A stretch of 64,000 nt of DNA from Streptomyces hiroshimensis (GCF_014650335.1 NZ_BMUT01000010.1:186001-250000), one strand, 5' to 3'. Shown: positions 9,377 through 23,475, numbered from the stretch's first letter. Notes: generated by a model not told the origin, from the sequence alone. Translations and numbers: made by a program.

Positions 9377-10264
9377 GTGGGCACCGGCATCGAGATCGTG
9401 CACGGCTTTCCGCACATCGAGACGGTGCGCGCCGCGATCACCGCGCTGTACAAGCGCCTCTCCTACGACACGGTGCACACCTTCGGGCTCAGCGTGCCCC
9501 CGTCCGACGTGGCCTTCTCCGACGAGGAGAATCCGTATCTCGGCGTGCAGCGCGTCGCCGGCGCGATGGTGCGGCACCTGCGGCTGCCGGACGCCCGGAT
9601 GATCGTCAGCTTCCGCGAGATGCGGCACGCGGGCAGCGTCGAGCTCGCCGCCGGGCCGGAGTACTTCATCGAGCTCAACTCCCGCTTCAAGAGCCACCGC
9701 AGGGACATCGGCGCGGCCCTCTCGCACGAGGTCATGCACGTCTACCTGCACCGGCTCGGCCTCGCCTTCCCCGGCACGCGGGACAACGAGATCCTCACCG
9801 ACACCGCGGCGGCCTACCTGGGGGCGGGGTGGCTGCTGCTGGACGCCTACCGCGAGTCGTCGGTCTCCACGCAGAAGCTCGGTTACCTCACCCCGGAGGA
9901 GTTCGGCTACGTCCTCGCCAAGCGGGCGCTGGCCTTCGGGGAGGACCCCTCCCCCTGGTTCACCAGCCCCCAGGGGTACGAGGCCTATGTGAAGGGCCTG
10001 GCCGAGGCCCGGCGCGACGGCCGGCGGCCCCCGCTCGCGGCGGCCGGGCGGCTCGGCCGCCACCGCTACGCCCGCGACCGGCGCGCCGTCCAGCACGCGA
10101 GGCTCAGCCCGCCGTCCGACCTGGGCTACGCCTTCGAGGGCCACGACCCGCTGCGGGTCAGCTTCCCGTGCCCGACGTGCCACCAGCGCATCCGGGTGCC
10201 GGTACGGGGGAAGGTGCGAGCACGGTGCGGGCTTTGCCGCACCGTGCTCGAGTGCGATACGTAG
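9377..10264 (+). CDS. Putative zinc metallopeptidase-like protein with C-terminal zinc ribbon
   Basis: 295 residues, family not recognised. A metal-binding HExxH helix is present near residue 120 (SHEVMHVYLH), followed about 20 residues later by NEILTDTAAAYLG, where an Asp or Glu could be the third zinc ligand as in gluzincin or SprT-like enzymes. The C-terminus (CPTCHQRIRVP ... CGLCRTVLEC) is a four-cysteine zinc ribbon. No signal peptide, so it is probably cytoplasmic. I place the start at the GTG at 9377 (VGTGIEIVHGF) behind an AGGGGG stretch; an upstream GTG at 9326 would add 17 low-complexity residues. It faces the trypsin gene divergently. A perfect hairpin lies inside its last codons. 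Confidence 0.68.
   Translation: MGTGIEIVHGFPHIETVRAAITALYKRLSYDTVHTFGLSVPPSDVAFSDEENPYLGVQRVAGAMVRHLRLPDARMIVSFREMRHAGSVELAAGPEYFIELNSRFKSHRRDIGAALSHEVMHVYLHRLGLAFPGTRDNEILTDTAAAYLGAGWLLLDAYRESSVSTQKLGYLTPEEFGYVLAKRALAFGEDPSPWFTSPQGYEAYVKGLAEARRDGRRPPLAAAGRLGRHRYARDRRAVQHARLSPPSDLGYAFEGHDPLRVSFPCPTCHQRIRVPVRGKVRARCGLCRTVLECDT
10217..10250 (+). terminator. Perfect 14-bp inverted repeat inside the 3' end of the metallopeptidase-like gene
   Basis: CGAGCACGGTGCGG and its exact complement are separated by the 6-nt loop GCTTTG, ending 14 nt before the stop codon. The repeat encodes the second CxxC knuckle of the zinc ribbon. A stem this strong could act as an intrinsic terminator or 3'-end stabiliser overlapping the coding region; no T-run follows. 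A weaker hairpin (GGACGC / GCGTCC, around 10292-10313) follows in the gap to the convergent lipoprotein gene. Confidence 0.5.
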
Positions 10265-10318
10265 GGGCTGCCGCCCGGTTCGGCCATCGCGGGGACGCCC
10301 CCGGAAAAGCGTCCGGCT

Positions 10319-11395
10319 TCAGTCGGTGCCGGCGCTGTGCCAGCGGCGGCGCAGTACCTCCTCCGCAGGCTTTCCGTGCGGGGTGTAGGCGAGGCGCCGC
10401 GGGGTCTCGCCGGTGTCGGGCCAGTCGTCCCACATCCACCAGCAGACCCCGGCCCACCAGGGCTTTCCGTCGAGGGCCGTCAGCAGCGCCTCGTAGGCGG
10501 CCGCCTGCTCGTCCTCGCCGCCGCTCTTGCTGACGGTCCAGGAGTAGGGCGCGGTGGTGGTGCCGCGCTGGCTGACGTAGCCGGCCTCGGTGAAGAGGAT
10601 CTTCCGGTGCTGTCGCTGCGAGAAGGCGGCGAGCTCCTGCATGATCGGCTTCCAGGCGTCGCGCAGCCGCGCGGCATCCGCGGTGGGGCGGTCGGCCAGC
10701 GGCCAGTACGCGTCGATGCCGATGACGTCGAGGTCGCCCCAGAAGGGCACGGTGCGGTACTCGTCGTAGTTGGCGGCGTAGGTCAGCGGCCCGCGGTAGC
10801 GCGCGCGGACGGCCCGGACGACCTTGCTCCAGCGGGCGCCGTCCCGCGAGGTGCCGGCCAGTTCGGTGCCGACGGCGAGCTGTTCGGCCCCGGTGTCGGC
10901 GGCGAGCGTCGCGTAGTGCGTGATGAAGCGCTCGTACGCGGTGAACCAGGCGTCGGCGTCGCGCGGCCGGATGCCCGCCCTGTCGCCGCCCTTCGCGAGG
11001 TCGACGTGGGGCTTGAGCATGACCTTGAGGCCGGTCCCGTGGGCGAGGCCGATGATGTGCCGGAGGCTGTCGTCGGAGGCGGTCTCGCCGGTGGTGTGCA
11101 TGCCGGCGTCGGCGGCGCCGTCCTGGTACCAGGTGGGGGTGAAGGTCACCCAGCGGGCGCCGGTGGCGGCGATCTGCCGCAGGTAGGCCGCGGCCTCGGG
11201 GCTGCTGTAGTCGCCGGTGTTCCACGAGGGGAGGGTGATGCCGCGCAGTCCGGCCGCCTTTCCGTCATCGGTGCGGCCGCTCGGGCCCGGCCCGGGCCCC
11301 TCCTCGCCGTCCTCCCCGCCGGAGCCGGAGGAACAGCCGGCGAGGAGGAGGGCGGCTGCGAGCAGCGCCGCGGCCGCCCTCCTCCCGGTGTTCAC
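10319..11395 (-). CDS. Lipoprotein glycoside hydrolase-like TIM barrel (GH113-like)
   Basis: 358 residues. The lipobox LLAGC puts the lipidated cysteine at residue 21, followed by a Gly/Ser/Glu linker, so the protein is anchored outside the membrane. The body reads as a clan-A (beta/alpha)8 barrel: RGITLPSW at strand 1, AVGTELAG (candidate acid/base Glu), DVIGIDAYWPL, and KILFTEAGYVSQRG (candidate nucleophile Glu), ending with WWMWDDW. This resembles GH113 beta-mannanase-like proteins. Its GTG start overlaps the stop of the DUF2334 gene as GTGA, so it is translationally coupled to a putative deacetylase. I infer it trims or cleaves the polysaccharide made by the divergent operon, much as PgaB's hydrolase domain acts on PNAG. 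Confidence 0.75.
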   Translation of the reverse strand: MNTGRRAAAALLAAALLLAGCSSGSGGEDGEEGPGPGPSGRTDDGKAAGLRGITLPSWNTGDYSSPEAAAYLRQIAATGARWVTFTPTWYQDGAADAGMHTTGETASDDSLRHIIGLAHGTGLKVMLKPHVDLAKGGDRAGIRPRDADAWFTAYERFITHYATLAADTGAEQLAVGTELAGTSRDGARWSKVVRAVRARYRGPLTYAANYDEYRTVPFWGDLDVIGIDAYWPLADRPTADAARLRDAWKPIMQELAAFSQRQHRKILFTEAGYVSQRGTTTAPYSWTVSKSGGEDEQAAAYEALLTALDGKPWWAGVCWWMWDDWPDTGETPRRLAYTPHGKPAEEVLRRRWHSAGTD

Positions 11396-13209
11396 TGGCC
11401 GAGCGCCGTGGGGCCGACGAAGGTGTAGCCGAGGGCCTTGATGCCCTCGATCGTCTGCTTGAGCGGGGTCACCGGGTAGTAGGGGTGGTAGAAGAAGCTC
11501 GCCACGCCGTCACGCACGGCCAGGTTGGCCTTGGCCGAGGCGATGAGGTCGGCGGGGAGCCGGGGCGGGTGGTTGTTGTACGCGTCGGGCTCGTAGTTGC
11601 CGATGTTCTCGGGCAGGACGGTCGTCCCGTAGACGTCCTTGACCGCGTACGGGAAGAACTGGCCGATGTAGCGGCTGTTGTCCGGTGTGCCACCGGTGAG
11701 CGTGCCGGCGAAGTACAACGAGCGCTCCAGGCGGGCGGAGTAGTTCTGGCCGAAGACACGGTAGTCGGTGGCGGACGCGGCGTAGTGCGGAGTCGTCCAC
11801 AAGGCCGGTTTCGGCAGTCCGGCGGCGGCGAAGCCCGCCAGGGCCTGGGTGACGCGGCCCTGGGCCCAGACGGTGGAGTCCTCCGCCGGCGGCCCGTCGA
11901 GGACGACGTTGTCCGCGGTGTCGACGTGCGCGCGGAAGAACTCGAAGTCGTCGCCGGTGACGCCGTTGTAGGGGTTGTTCGCCGTGCCGTACTGGTGGGT
12001 GTAGCCGTGGTTCATCAGGACCGCGCCATTGGCGAGCATGTTCTTGAGCTCGGTGACGACGGCGGGGGCCTGGGCGAGGGTGACGGTCTCGGGCACGCCG
12101 TTGTTGTAGGCGCCCTTGGGGTCCTTGTAGACGGGGATGACGTTGATCCCGTACGGGATGTTCTGCGACTTGAGGTAGTTCGCGATGGCCCGCAGCTGGG
12201 CGGGGTCGGCCTTGGGGCTGATGTCCTCCAGGCGGACGAAGGCCCGGTGGCGCTCGGCGGTCGCGGGGGCGAGGGCGTCGAAGAGGAGGTCCTCGAAGAC
12301 GATGACGCGGTCGCTCTCGGAGACGTAGGCGAAGGGGATCTCGCCGAGGTAGGTGAGGTTCGAGGAGCGGATCGCCCAGGGGCTGGTGGCGCCGGAGGTG
12401 CCGTCCTTGGCCTCGGCGAGGCGGGTGACCGCCGGATAGCCGGGCCCGGTGAGGATGTCCGGGTGGAGGACTCCCCCGTCCTGGCCTGCGGGGATCGTCC
12501 GGGTCAGCTGCTGGTTCCTGTACGTGACCTGGTTGATGTTGCCGATGGAACCGCCCGACTCGTAGTACGAGTTGGTGGGGTCCCAGCCGTACTTCTGCTT
12601 GAACTGCGTGACGCCGACGGCGCCCGCCATGTTCCAGATGTTGTCGCCGATCCAGGTGACGGGCCGGCTCGTGGCCAGGGCGTCCTGGTAGAAGGCGGCG
12701 GGGACGGCGTCGGGGACCGTGCCCCCGTAGTAGGTCGAGCCGAGGTAGACCGTGGCGGTGTACTGGTTGACCATGCCGGCGGTGTAGGCCGAGACGGGCT
12801 TGGCGGTGACGGTGCCGAAGTGGCCGGCGAGGTTGGCCGTCGCCATGGCGTAGAGCTCGCCCAGCTGCCCGTAGGGGCCGGTGTTGTCGTAGAGGACGAG
12901 GGCCGAGGTGCCGGCCGGAGCGGCGGCGGCCGCCTCGGCGGCGAGGGCCTTCGTGACGGGCGCGGGGGTGAGGGCGAGGCGGCCCGCACGGCGCAGCCGG
13001 TCCGAGTCGAGCCGGGCCTTGGCCGCGGCGGCGAGGTCCTTGCTGCTCTTCGGGGAGAGCGAGAGCGGGTTCACGGCGTCGGTGGCGCGCGGCCGGGATA
13101 TCGCGCCCTGGGCGGTCCGGGAAAGGATGACGCCGCCCAGGAGGGCGGCGAGGAGCATGACGACGGCGGAGATCCGGACTTTCCTGGATCTCCCTCTCTT
13201 GTTTTGCAT
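11392..13209 (-). CDS. DUF2334 (polysaccharide-deacetylase-like) exported protein
   Basis: 605 residues. An N-terminal hydrophobic segment after KVRIS (residues ~11-35) is a signal peptide or membrane anchor. Residues ~90-270 form a Rossmann-like region (SALVLYDNTGPYGQLGELYAM). From ~315 comes the DUF2334 domain, related to NodB deacetylases: VRLEDISPKAD (metal Asp), LMNHGYTHQYG (H-x3-H metal motif), LWTTPHYAASATD, and a final SFFYHPYY histidine. The predicted role is removing N-acetyl groups from an extracellular amino-sugar polymer; this is family-based inference. The ATG at 13209 follows GGGGGAAA. It overlaps the downstream lipoprotein gene by 4 nt and is divergent from the GT2 operon. Confidence 0.75.
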   Translation of the reverse strand: MQNKRGRSRKVRISAVVMLLAALLGGVILSRTAQGAISRPRATDAVNPLSLSPKSSKDLAAAAKARLDSDRLRRAGRLALTPAPVTKALAAEAAAAAPAGTSALVLYDNTGPYGQLGELYAMATANLAGHFGTVTAKPVSAYTAGMVNQYTATVYLGSTYYGGTVPDAVPAAFYQDALATSRPVTWIGDNIWNMAGAVGVTQFKQKYGWDPTNSYYESGGSIGNINQVTYRNQQLTRTIPAGQDGGVLHPDILTGPGYPAVTRLAEAKDGTSGATSPWAIRSSNLTYLGEIPFAYVSESDRVIVFEDLLFDALAPATAERHRAFVRLEDISPKADPAQLRAIANYLKSQNIPYGINVIPVYKDPKGAYNNGVPETVTLAQAPAVVTELKNMLANGAVLMNHGYTHQYGTANNPYNGVTGDDFEFFRAHVDTADNVVLDGPPAEDSTVWAQGRVTQALAGFAAAGLPKPALWTTPHYAASATDYRVFGQNYSARLERSLYFAGTLTGGTPDNSRYIGQFFPYAVKDVYGTTVLPENIGNYEPDAYNNHPPRLPADLIASAKANLAVRDGVASFFYHPYYPVTPLKQTIEGIKALGYTFVGPTALGQ

Positions 13210-13535
13210 GGATTTCCCCCTGGTAATGCAACGGTCGCCACCCCCGGCTCTCGTGCAGGGGCCCGACAGGCGCCAGATTCTTCTGGCCGGGAAGGATGTA
13301 TGTCAATAGACAACTTCGGTCCCGAATGCGCAGTTCCGTGCATCCCCTCTGGTGCAGACCAGAAGTCACACCCGTCACACGCCGGTGATCACCAGGCATA
13401 ATTACCGGTACGTTCACCGAATTTGAGATTCCGCTCCAACAATTCCCATCAAGTCCGACAGTAGTACCTGTCTGATCTGATACCTTCCCTGCGCATGCCT
13501 TGCCTCGCATCGAGGCGACATACGGGGGAGAACTC
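13210..13535. promoter_or_regulatory. Divergent promoter region of the exopolysaccharide locus
   Basis: 326 nt without a gene, notably richer in A+T than its surroundings. It contains a perfect palindrome GGTGATCACC (13384-13393), an inverted repeat GACAG-N6-CTGTC (13457-13472) and, just before the small membrane protein, the strong ribosome site GGGGGAG (13524-13530). Both operons must be started from here, so these repeats are candidate operators. I recognise no known regulator site. Confidence 0.5.
13277..13306 (-). promoter_or_regulatory. Putative sigma-70-type promoter for the DUF2334 operon
   Basis: On the minus strand TTGACA (13306-13301) is followed after 18 nt by AAGAAT (13282-13277). 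The -35 is a perfect consensus match while the -10 is weak. It would give a leader of about 65 nt before the ATG at 13209. Confidence 0.35.
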
Positions 13536-13769
13536 ATGTACGGAAAACCCGCTCTGGGATCCGTCCTGCCCATGGCCGGGCTCACCGCGGCACCGGAAGT
13601 GCTGCCGGGCGTTCCTTTTGCCAGGGGATTGCAGGAGATAGCCGGGGCCGGATTCCTGCTCTACTGCACGACGGCGTTCGTCATCATCGCCGCCAAACTC
13701 TGGTTCGCCGCCCGCAGCACGCTGGAGCCCCGCAGCACACTGGAGCGAAGTGCCGGTGACCGGCCTTGA
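13536..13769 (+). CDS. Small single-pass membrane protein preceding the GT2 synthase
   Basis: 77 residues beginning MYGKPALGSVLPMAG. One membrane helix spans about 32-52 (GAGFLLYCTTAFVIIAAKLWF), with a charged C-terminal tail repeating RSTLEPRSTLERS. It has a textbook ribosome site (GGGGGAG, 5 nt before the ATG). Its TGA overlaps the TTG start of the glycosyltransferase (TTGA), so the synthase is probably translated only after this gene. By position and size it is an analogue of the small membrane subunits of polysaccharide synthases (IcaD, PgaD), but I see no sequence homology to them. Confidence 0.72.
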   Translation: MYGKPALGSVLPMAGLTAAPEVLPGVPFARGLQEIAGAGFLLYCTTAFVIIAAKLWFAARSTLEPRSTLERSAGDRP

Positions 13770-15037
13770 CCGGCGAGATCCTGCTGGGATCCGCCATCGC
13801 CATCATCGTGATGGCAGGCTGCTACAACACCGCTCTCTTCCTCCTTTCCCGGCGCCGGATACGCCGCGTCCGCGGACCCCGCCAACGACGCCTGTACGTC
13901 TTTCTGCTCGCCTGTCTGAACGAGGAAAAGGTTCTCGCCGAGAGCCTGGCCCGTATCACCTCCCTGCCCGCCGGTAATTTCCTCGCCCTGGTGATCGACG
14001 ACGGATCCGACGACGGCACCGCCGAGGTCGCCCGCGCCGCCGACCCCGAGCGCGTCCGGCTGCTGCAGCGCACTCTGCCCGATGCCCGCCGCGGCAAGGG
14101 CGCCGCCCTGAACGCCGGAATACGACACCTGCGCGAGTCGGGCCTGCTCGACGGCTACGACCCGCACGACGTCATCGTCTGCGTCGTCGACGCCGACGGC
14201 CGGCTCGACGAACACGTGGTCCAGTCCGTCGACCCCTTCTTCGATAATCCGCGCACCGGCGCCACCCAGGTCGGCGTGCGGATGTACAACCGCCATCAAG
14301 GGCTGCTGGCCCGGCTCCAGGACATGGAATTCGTCATCTACGGCGATATCTTCCAGTGCGCCCGGCGCTATATCGGCAGCGTCGGAATGGGCGGCAACGG
14401 GCAGTTCATGCGGCTCGCCGCACTGGATTCCCTCGCCCTGCCCGGACAGACGCCCGGCGAGACGGCCGGCGGCCCCTGGAGCGACTCGCTGACCGAGGAC
14501 CTCGACCTCGGGGTCCGGCTCATCGCCCGCGGCTGGACCAACCAGCACTGCACCGCGGCGGCGGTCTCCCAGCAGGCCGTGCTCGACGTCCGGCGCCTGG
14601 TGCGCCAGCGCTCCCGCTGGTTCCAGGGCCATCTGCAGTCGGCGGGGCTGGTCCCGCTGATCCTGCGCTCCGTCCCCACCCGCGCCGCCGTCGACCTGCT
14701 CTACCACCTCTCCAGCCCGGTCCTGATCCTGCTCACCTCGCTGCTGCCGCTGTCGTTCCTGGTCGCAGTGGCCGGCACCGTCATCGGCTCCGTGGAGGCC
14801 GGGCGCGCGCTGATCTCCCCGATGTGGATCATCGGCCCGTACGTGCTCTCCTTCACCGCGGCCTACGCGTACGGATTCGTCTACCGCCGGCGCGAACGCG
14901 GTCTCGGGCTCGTGCGCTCGATCCTGCTCTCGCACGTCTTCATCTTCTACGGCTACATCTGGTTCGCCGCCGGCTGGTGGGGGCTGTGGCGGATGCTCAC
15001 CGGCAAGCAGACGTGGCTGAAGACCGCGCGCACCTGA
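13766..15037 (+). CDS. Processive family-2 glycosyltransferase (polysaccharide synthase)
   Basis: 423 residues. An N-terminal membrane helix (~3-27) and about four C-terminal helices flank a cytosolic GT-A domain. The synthase motifs are present in order: VIDDGSDDGT (UDP site), VVDADGRLD (DxD metal site), TEDLDLG (TED catalytic base) and QRSRWFQG (QRxRW acceptor motif). These define processive beta-glycan synthases such as IcaA, hyaluronan and cellulose synthase. The start is TTG at 13766: an in-frame stop at 13757 excludes anything earlier. The TTG overlaps the stop of the small membrane protein. Downstream is a UDP-GlcNAc 2-epimerase, so the polymer probably contains GlcNAc and/or ManNAc. 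A 13-bp direct repeat (GACCGCGCGCACC, 15022 and 15041) spans the stop codon. Confidence 0.88.
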   Translation: MTGEILLGSAIAIIVMAGCYNTALFLLSRRRIRRVRGPRQRRLYVFLLACLNEEKVLAESLARITSLPAGNFLALVIDDGSDDGTAEVARAADPERVRLLQRTLPDARRGKGAALNAGIRHLRESGLLDGYDPHDVIVCVVDADGRLDEHVVQSVDPFFDNPRTGATQVGVRMYNRHQGLLARLQDMEFVIYGDIFQCARRYIGSVGMGGNGQFMRLAALDSLALPGQTPGETAGGPWSDSLTEDLDLGVRLIARGWTNQHCTAAAVSQQAVLDVRRLVRQRSRWFQGHLQSAGLVPLILRSVPTRAAVDLLYHLSSPVLILLTSLLPLSFLVAVAGTVIGSVEAGRALISPMWIIGPYVLSFTAAYAYGFVYRRRERGLGLVRSILLSHVFIFYGYIWFAAGWWGLWRMLTGKQTWLKTART

Positions 15038-15117
15038 AGCGACCGCGCGCACCCGAAACCCCGCACTCCACCCGCCCGTCAGGCCCTCTCCGCGACAGGC
15101 CTTGCTCAGGGAGAACC

Positions 15118-16308
15118 ATGTCCGCTGACCTCATCACCGCGCCCGTACGCGCCATGCTCGTGCTGGGCACCCGACCCGAGGCCATCAAACTGGCGCCCGT
15201 GGCCCGTGCCATGGCGCACTCCCCGCTCTTCGAACCGCTCGTCGTCACCACCGGCCAGCACCGCGAGATGCTCCACCAGATGCTGGACCTGCTGCGCGTG
15301 CCCGTCCACACCGGGCTCGACGTCATGCGCGAGCGGCAGGAGCTGTCCACCCTCACCGCCCGCCTCGTGGACGGCCTCGGCGAGGTGGTCCGTGCCGAGC
15401 GCCCCGACCTCGTCGTCGTCCAGGGCGACACCACCACCGCCCTGACCGGCGCCCTCGCCGCGTTCTACGAGCACATCCCCATCGCCCACGTGGAGGCCGG
15501 CCTGCGCACCGGCGTCCTCGACAACCCCTTCCCGGAGGAGCTCAACCGCCGCCTGATAGGCCGTATGGCCCGCTGGCACTTCGCGCCCACCGAGCGCGCC
15601 GCGGCCAACCTGACCGCCGAAGGCGTACCCGGGGCCGAGGTGTTCACCACCGGCAACACCGTCATCGACAACCTGCTGTGGGTGCTGGCCGAGGGCACCG
15701 GCCGCTGCCTCTTCCGCACCGGCCTGCGGCGCGTGCTGGTCACCCTGCACCGCCGCGAGAACCAGGGCGCCGTGATGCGCTCCATGGGCAGGGCCCTGTG
15801 CCGGCTCGCCGACCGGGGCGACGTGGAGATGGTGGTGCCGCTGCACAAGAGCCCCGCCGTCCGCGAGGCCCTCCTGCCGGAGCTGAGCGGGCACCCGCAC
15901 ATCGAGGTCGCCGAGCCGCTGGACTACCTCGACTTCTCCGCCACCCTCGCCGGCTGCGACCTGGTCCTCACCGACTCCGGCGGCATCCAGGAGGAGGCGC
16001 CCACCCTCGGCAAGCCCGCCCTCGTACTGCGCACGACCACCGAGCGCGCCGAGGCGGTCGAGGCGGGCGCGGCCCGGCTCGTGGGCACCGAACCGGAGGT
16101 CATCCTGGAGGCCGCCGTCCACCTTTTGGATGATCCTGCCGCCTACGAGCGGATGGCCACGGCGGGCAATCCCTTCGGTGACGGGCACGCCACCGAACGC
16201 ATCATCGCCCAGCTCGCGGAGGACTTCGGCGCCGACGCGGACGACGACGGCGGCCCCGAACTCGTCGCCTCCCGTACCGAGGGGCCGGGGTCATACTCGA
16301 CGGCATGA
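15118..16308 (+). CDS. wecB: UDP-N-acetylglucosamine 2-epimerase (non-hydrolysing)
   Basis: 396 residues, GT-B-like epimerase fold interconverting UDP-GlcNAc and UDP-ManNAc. Recognisable motifs: LGTRPEAIKLAPV at the N-terminus, VVQGDTTTAL, HVEAGLRT, FPEELNRRLIG, LVTLHRRENQG, and DSGGIQEEAP in the nucleotide-binding half. The ATG at 15118 follows GGGAGAACC. It is 80 nt after the GT2 synthase and overlaps the next gene by ATGA, so it belongs to the same operon. It would supply UDP-ManNAc for the neighbouring synthase or for wall teichoic or teichuronic polymers; the first is favoured by the operon. The last ~25 residues are an acidic tail not part of the enzyme core. Confidence 0.92.
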   Translation: MSADLITAPVRAMLVLGTRPEAIKLAPVARAMAHSPLFEPLVVTTGQHREMLHQMLDLLRVPVHTGLDVMRERQELSTLTARLVDGLGEVVRAERPDLVVVQGDTTTALTGALAAFYEHIPIAHVEAGLRTGVLDNPFPEELNRRLIGRMARWHFAPTERAAANLTAEGVPGAEVFTTGNTVIDNLLWVLAEGTGRCLFRTGLRRVLVTLHRRENQGAVMRSMGRALCRLADRGDVEMVVPLHKSPAVREALLPELSGHPHIEVAEPLDYLDFSATLAGCDLVLTDSGGIQEEAPTLGKPALVLRTTTERAEAVEAGAARLVGTEPEVILEAAVHLLDDPAAYERMATAGNPFGDGHATERIIAQLAEDFGADADDDGGPELVASRTEGPGSYSTA

Positions 16309-16970
16309 CGAGAGTTCAGCGGCTGCTCGGTCTCGCGCTGCTCGCCGCCGTCGTGGTGGCGGGCGCCGCCCTCGCGGTGAGCAGCCTCTGGTCCGGCGAC
16401 GACGAGCCGGACCGGCCGTGGGCCGAGGGATCGGTCCACGGCCCCTGGCGGTCGGTCTTCGACGGCCACGGCGAGAACATCGGCCGCCACGACGGCCTCT
16501 TCCTCTCCCCCCGCCCGTCCCGGGTGCCGGACGAGACCCACGCCGGACTGATCGTCTCCACCGAGCGCTTCGAGGACATGGTCTACGAGGCGCGCATGCG
16601 GACCGTCGCCCAGCTGCGCACGCCCGAGCCCAACCCGTGGGAGGTGCCGTGGCTGCTGTGGGCGTACACCGACCCCGAGCACTTCTACTACATCACCCTC
16701 AAGCCCAACGGCTGGGAGCTCGGCAAGCGCGACCCCGCCTACGAGGGCGGGCAGCGCTTCCTGGCGACCGGTCAGGGGCGCTTCCCCGTCGGCGAATGGT
16801 CTGCCGTCAAGGTGGCGCAGCGCGGCGCGCGCATGGAGGTGAGCGTCAACGGCCAGGGCGTGGTGGCCTACGAGGACCACGAGCGGCCCTACCGGGAGGG
16901 CAGCGTGGGGGTGTACACCGAGGACGCCAAGGTGGAGTTCCACGATCTGCTGGTGCGCCCGGGCGAGTAG
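16305..16970 (+). CDS. Membrane-anchored jelly-roll (DUF1080/LamG-like) protein
   Basis: 221 residues. An N-terminal hydrophobic segment (~6-28) gives a signal peptide or anchor. The rest is a concanavalin-like beta-sandwich: GPWRSVFDGHGENIG at the front edge, YEARMRTVAQLRT, HFYYITLKPNGWELGKRD, AVKVAQRGARMEVSVNGQGV, and GSVGVYTEDAKVEFHDLLV at the end, which is the characteristic closing strand of DUF1080/LamG-type folds. Members bind or hydrolyse glycans. It overlaps the epimerase by ATGA and is last in the operon, so a polymer-binding role outside the cell is a reasonable inference. Substrate is unknown. Confidence 0.7.
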   Translation: MTRVQRLLGLALLAAVVVAGAALAVSSLWSGDDEPDRPWAEGSVHGPWRSVFDGHGENIGRHDGLFLSPRPSRVPDETHAGLIVSTERFEDMVYEARMRTVAQLRTPEPNPWEVPWLLWAYTDPEHFYYITLKPNGWELGKRDPAYEGGQRFLATGQGRFPVGEWSAVKVAQRGARMEVSVNGQGVVAYEDHERPYREGSVGVYTEDAKVEFHDLLVRPGE

Positions 16971-17013
16971 GGGACGAGGCGGTCAGCGACCGGGACGGCA
17001 CGGGTACGACAGC

Positions 17014-17054
17014 GCGGCGCCTGCCACCTAGGGTCGGGGTGGGGCAGGCGCCGC
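17014..17054. terminator. Bidirectional terminator between exopolysaccharide operon and gltD
   Basis: Perfect 12-bp stem GCGGCGCCTGCC / GGCAGGCGCCGC with a 17-nt loop, followed on the plus strand by GAGCTTTTG. It sits between convergent stops (16970 and 17075) and can end transcripts from both sides, with the better T-run for the plus strand. Confidence 0.8.
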
Positions 17055-17074
17055 GAGCTTTTGTGCGGGACGGG

Positions 17075-23117
<6,043 letters not shown>

Positions 23118-23475
23118 CGGCGGCTCCCGTCGTCGTCTTGGCAGTCCCGGCCGGTGCGGCCGGTGCATGTGCCGAGGGACGACATTGGCCCTCTGCGAAA
23201 GAAGTTGGTGCAGGTTACATGATGGGGCGCTTCTCAAAAAGTGGAAGCACCGGTCCAGCATGTGGACGCTACGACTCATGAGAACACTGCGGCTCACGAG
23301 AACACTGCGGTGGAGACGGCGAGCTGCCGGAAGCACTGGGGATCGCCCGGCCCGGCCCCGCCGGACACAGCACAGAGCGGGCGGCGTTGCCCGCTGCGCT
23401 TCCGGATTGTGCCCGGTCGTCGAGGGCTTGAAACCGCGATGTCACACGCACGTTATGCGGGAGCCCGCATAAGCA
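23118..23475. promoter_or_regulatory. Region upstream of gltB
   Basis: 358 nt between the gltB start and the stop of the VIT gene, both on the minus strand. It should hold the gltBD promoter. The first ~110 nt contain a short A+T-rich patch (around 23195-23245) where a promoter is likely, but no convincing -35/-10 pair or GlnR box was found. An 18-bp tandem repeat lies at 23275-23310. I see no gene in it. Confidence 0.5.
23275..23310. repeat. 18-bp tandem direct repeat upstream of gltB
   Basis: Two adjacent copies of CTCAYGAGAACACTGCGG (one T/C difference). They start about 158 nt upstream of the gltB start codon. They could be paired regulator sites or a slippage duplication. Confidence 0.85.

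Noticed and set aside
13766-16308. Wall teichoic acid or O-antigen cluster.
   Set aside because: No polymerase, flippase, TagA/TagO or ligase genes; the synthase is of the processive beta-glycan type, so an exopolysaccharide is the better reading.
23118-23260. GlnR operator ahead of gltB (a GTTAC with downstream GGGCG).
   Set aside because: Only one half-site resembles the consensus and the spacing and second half do not match.
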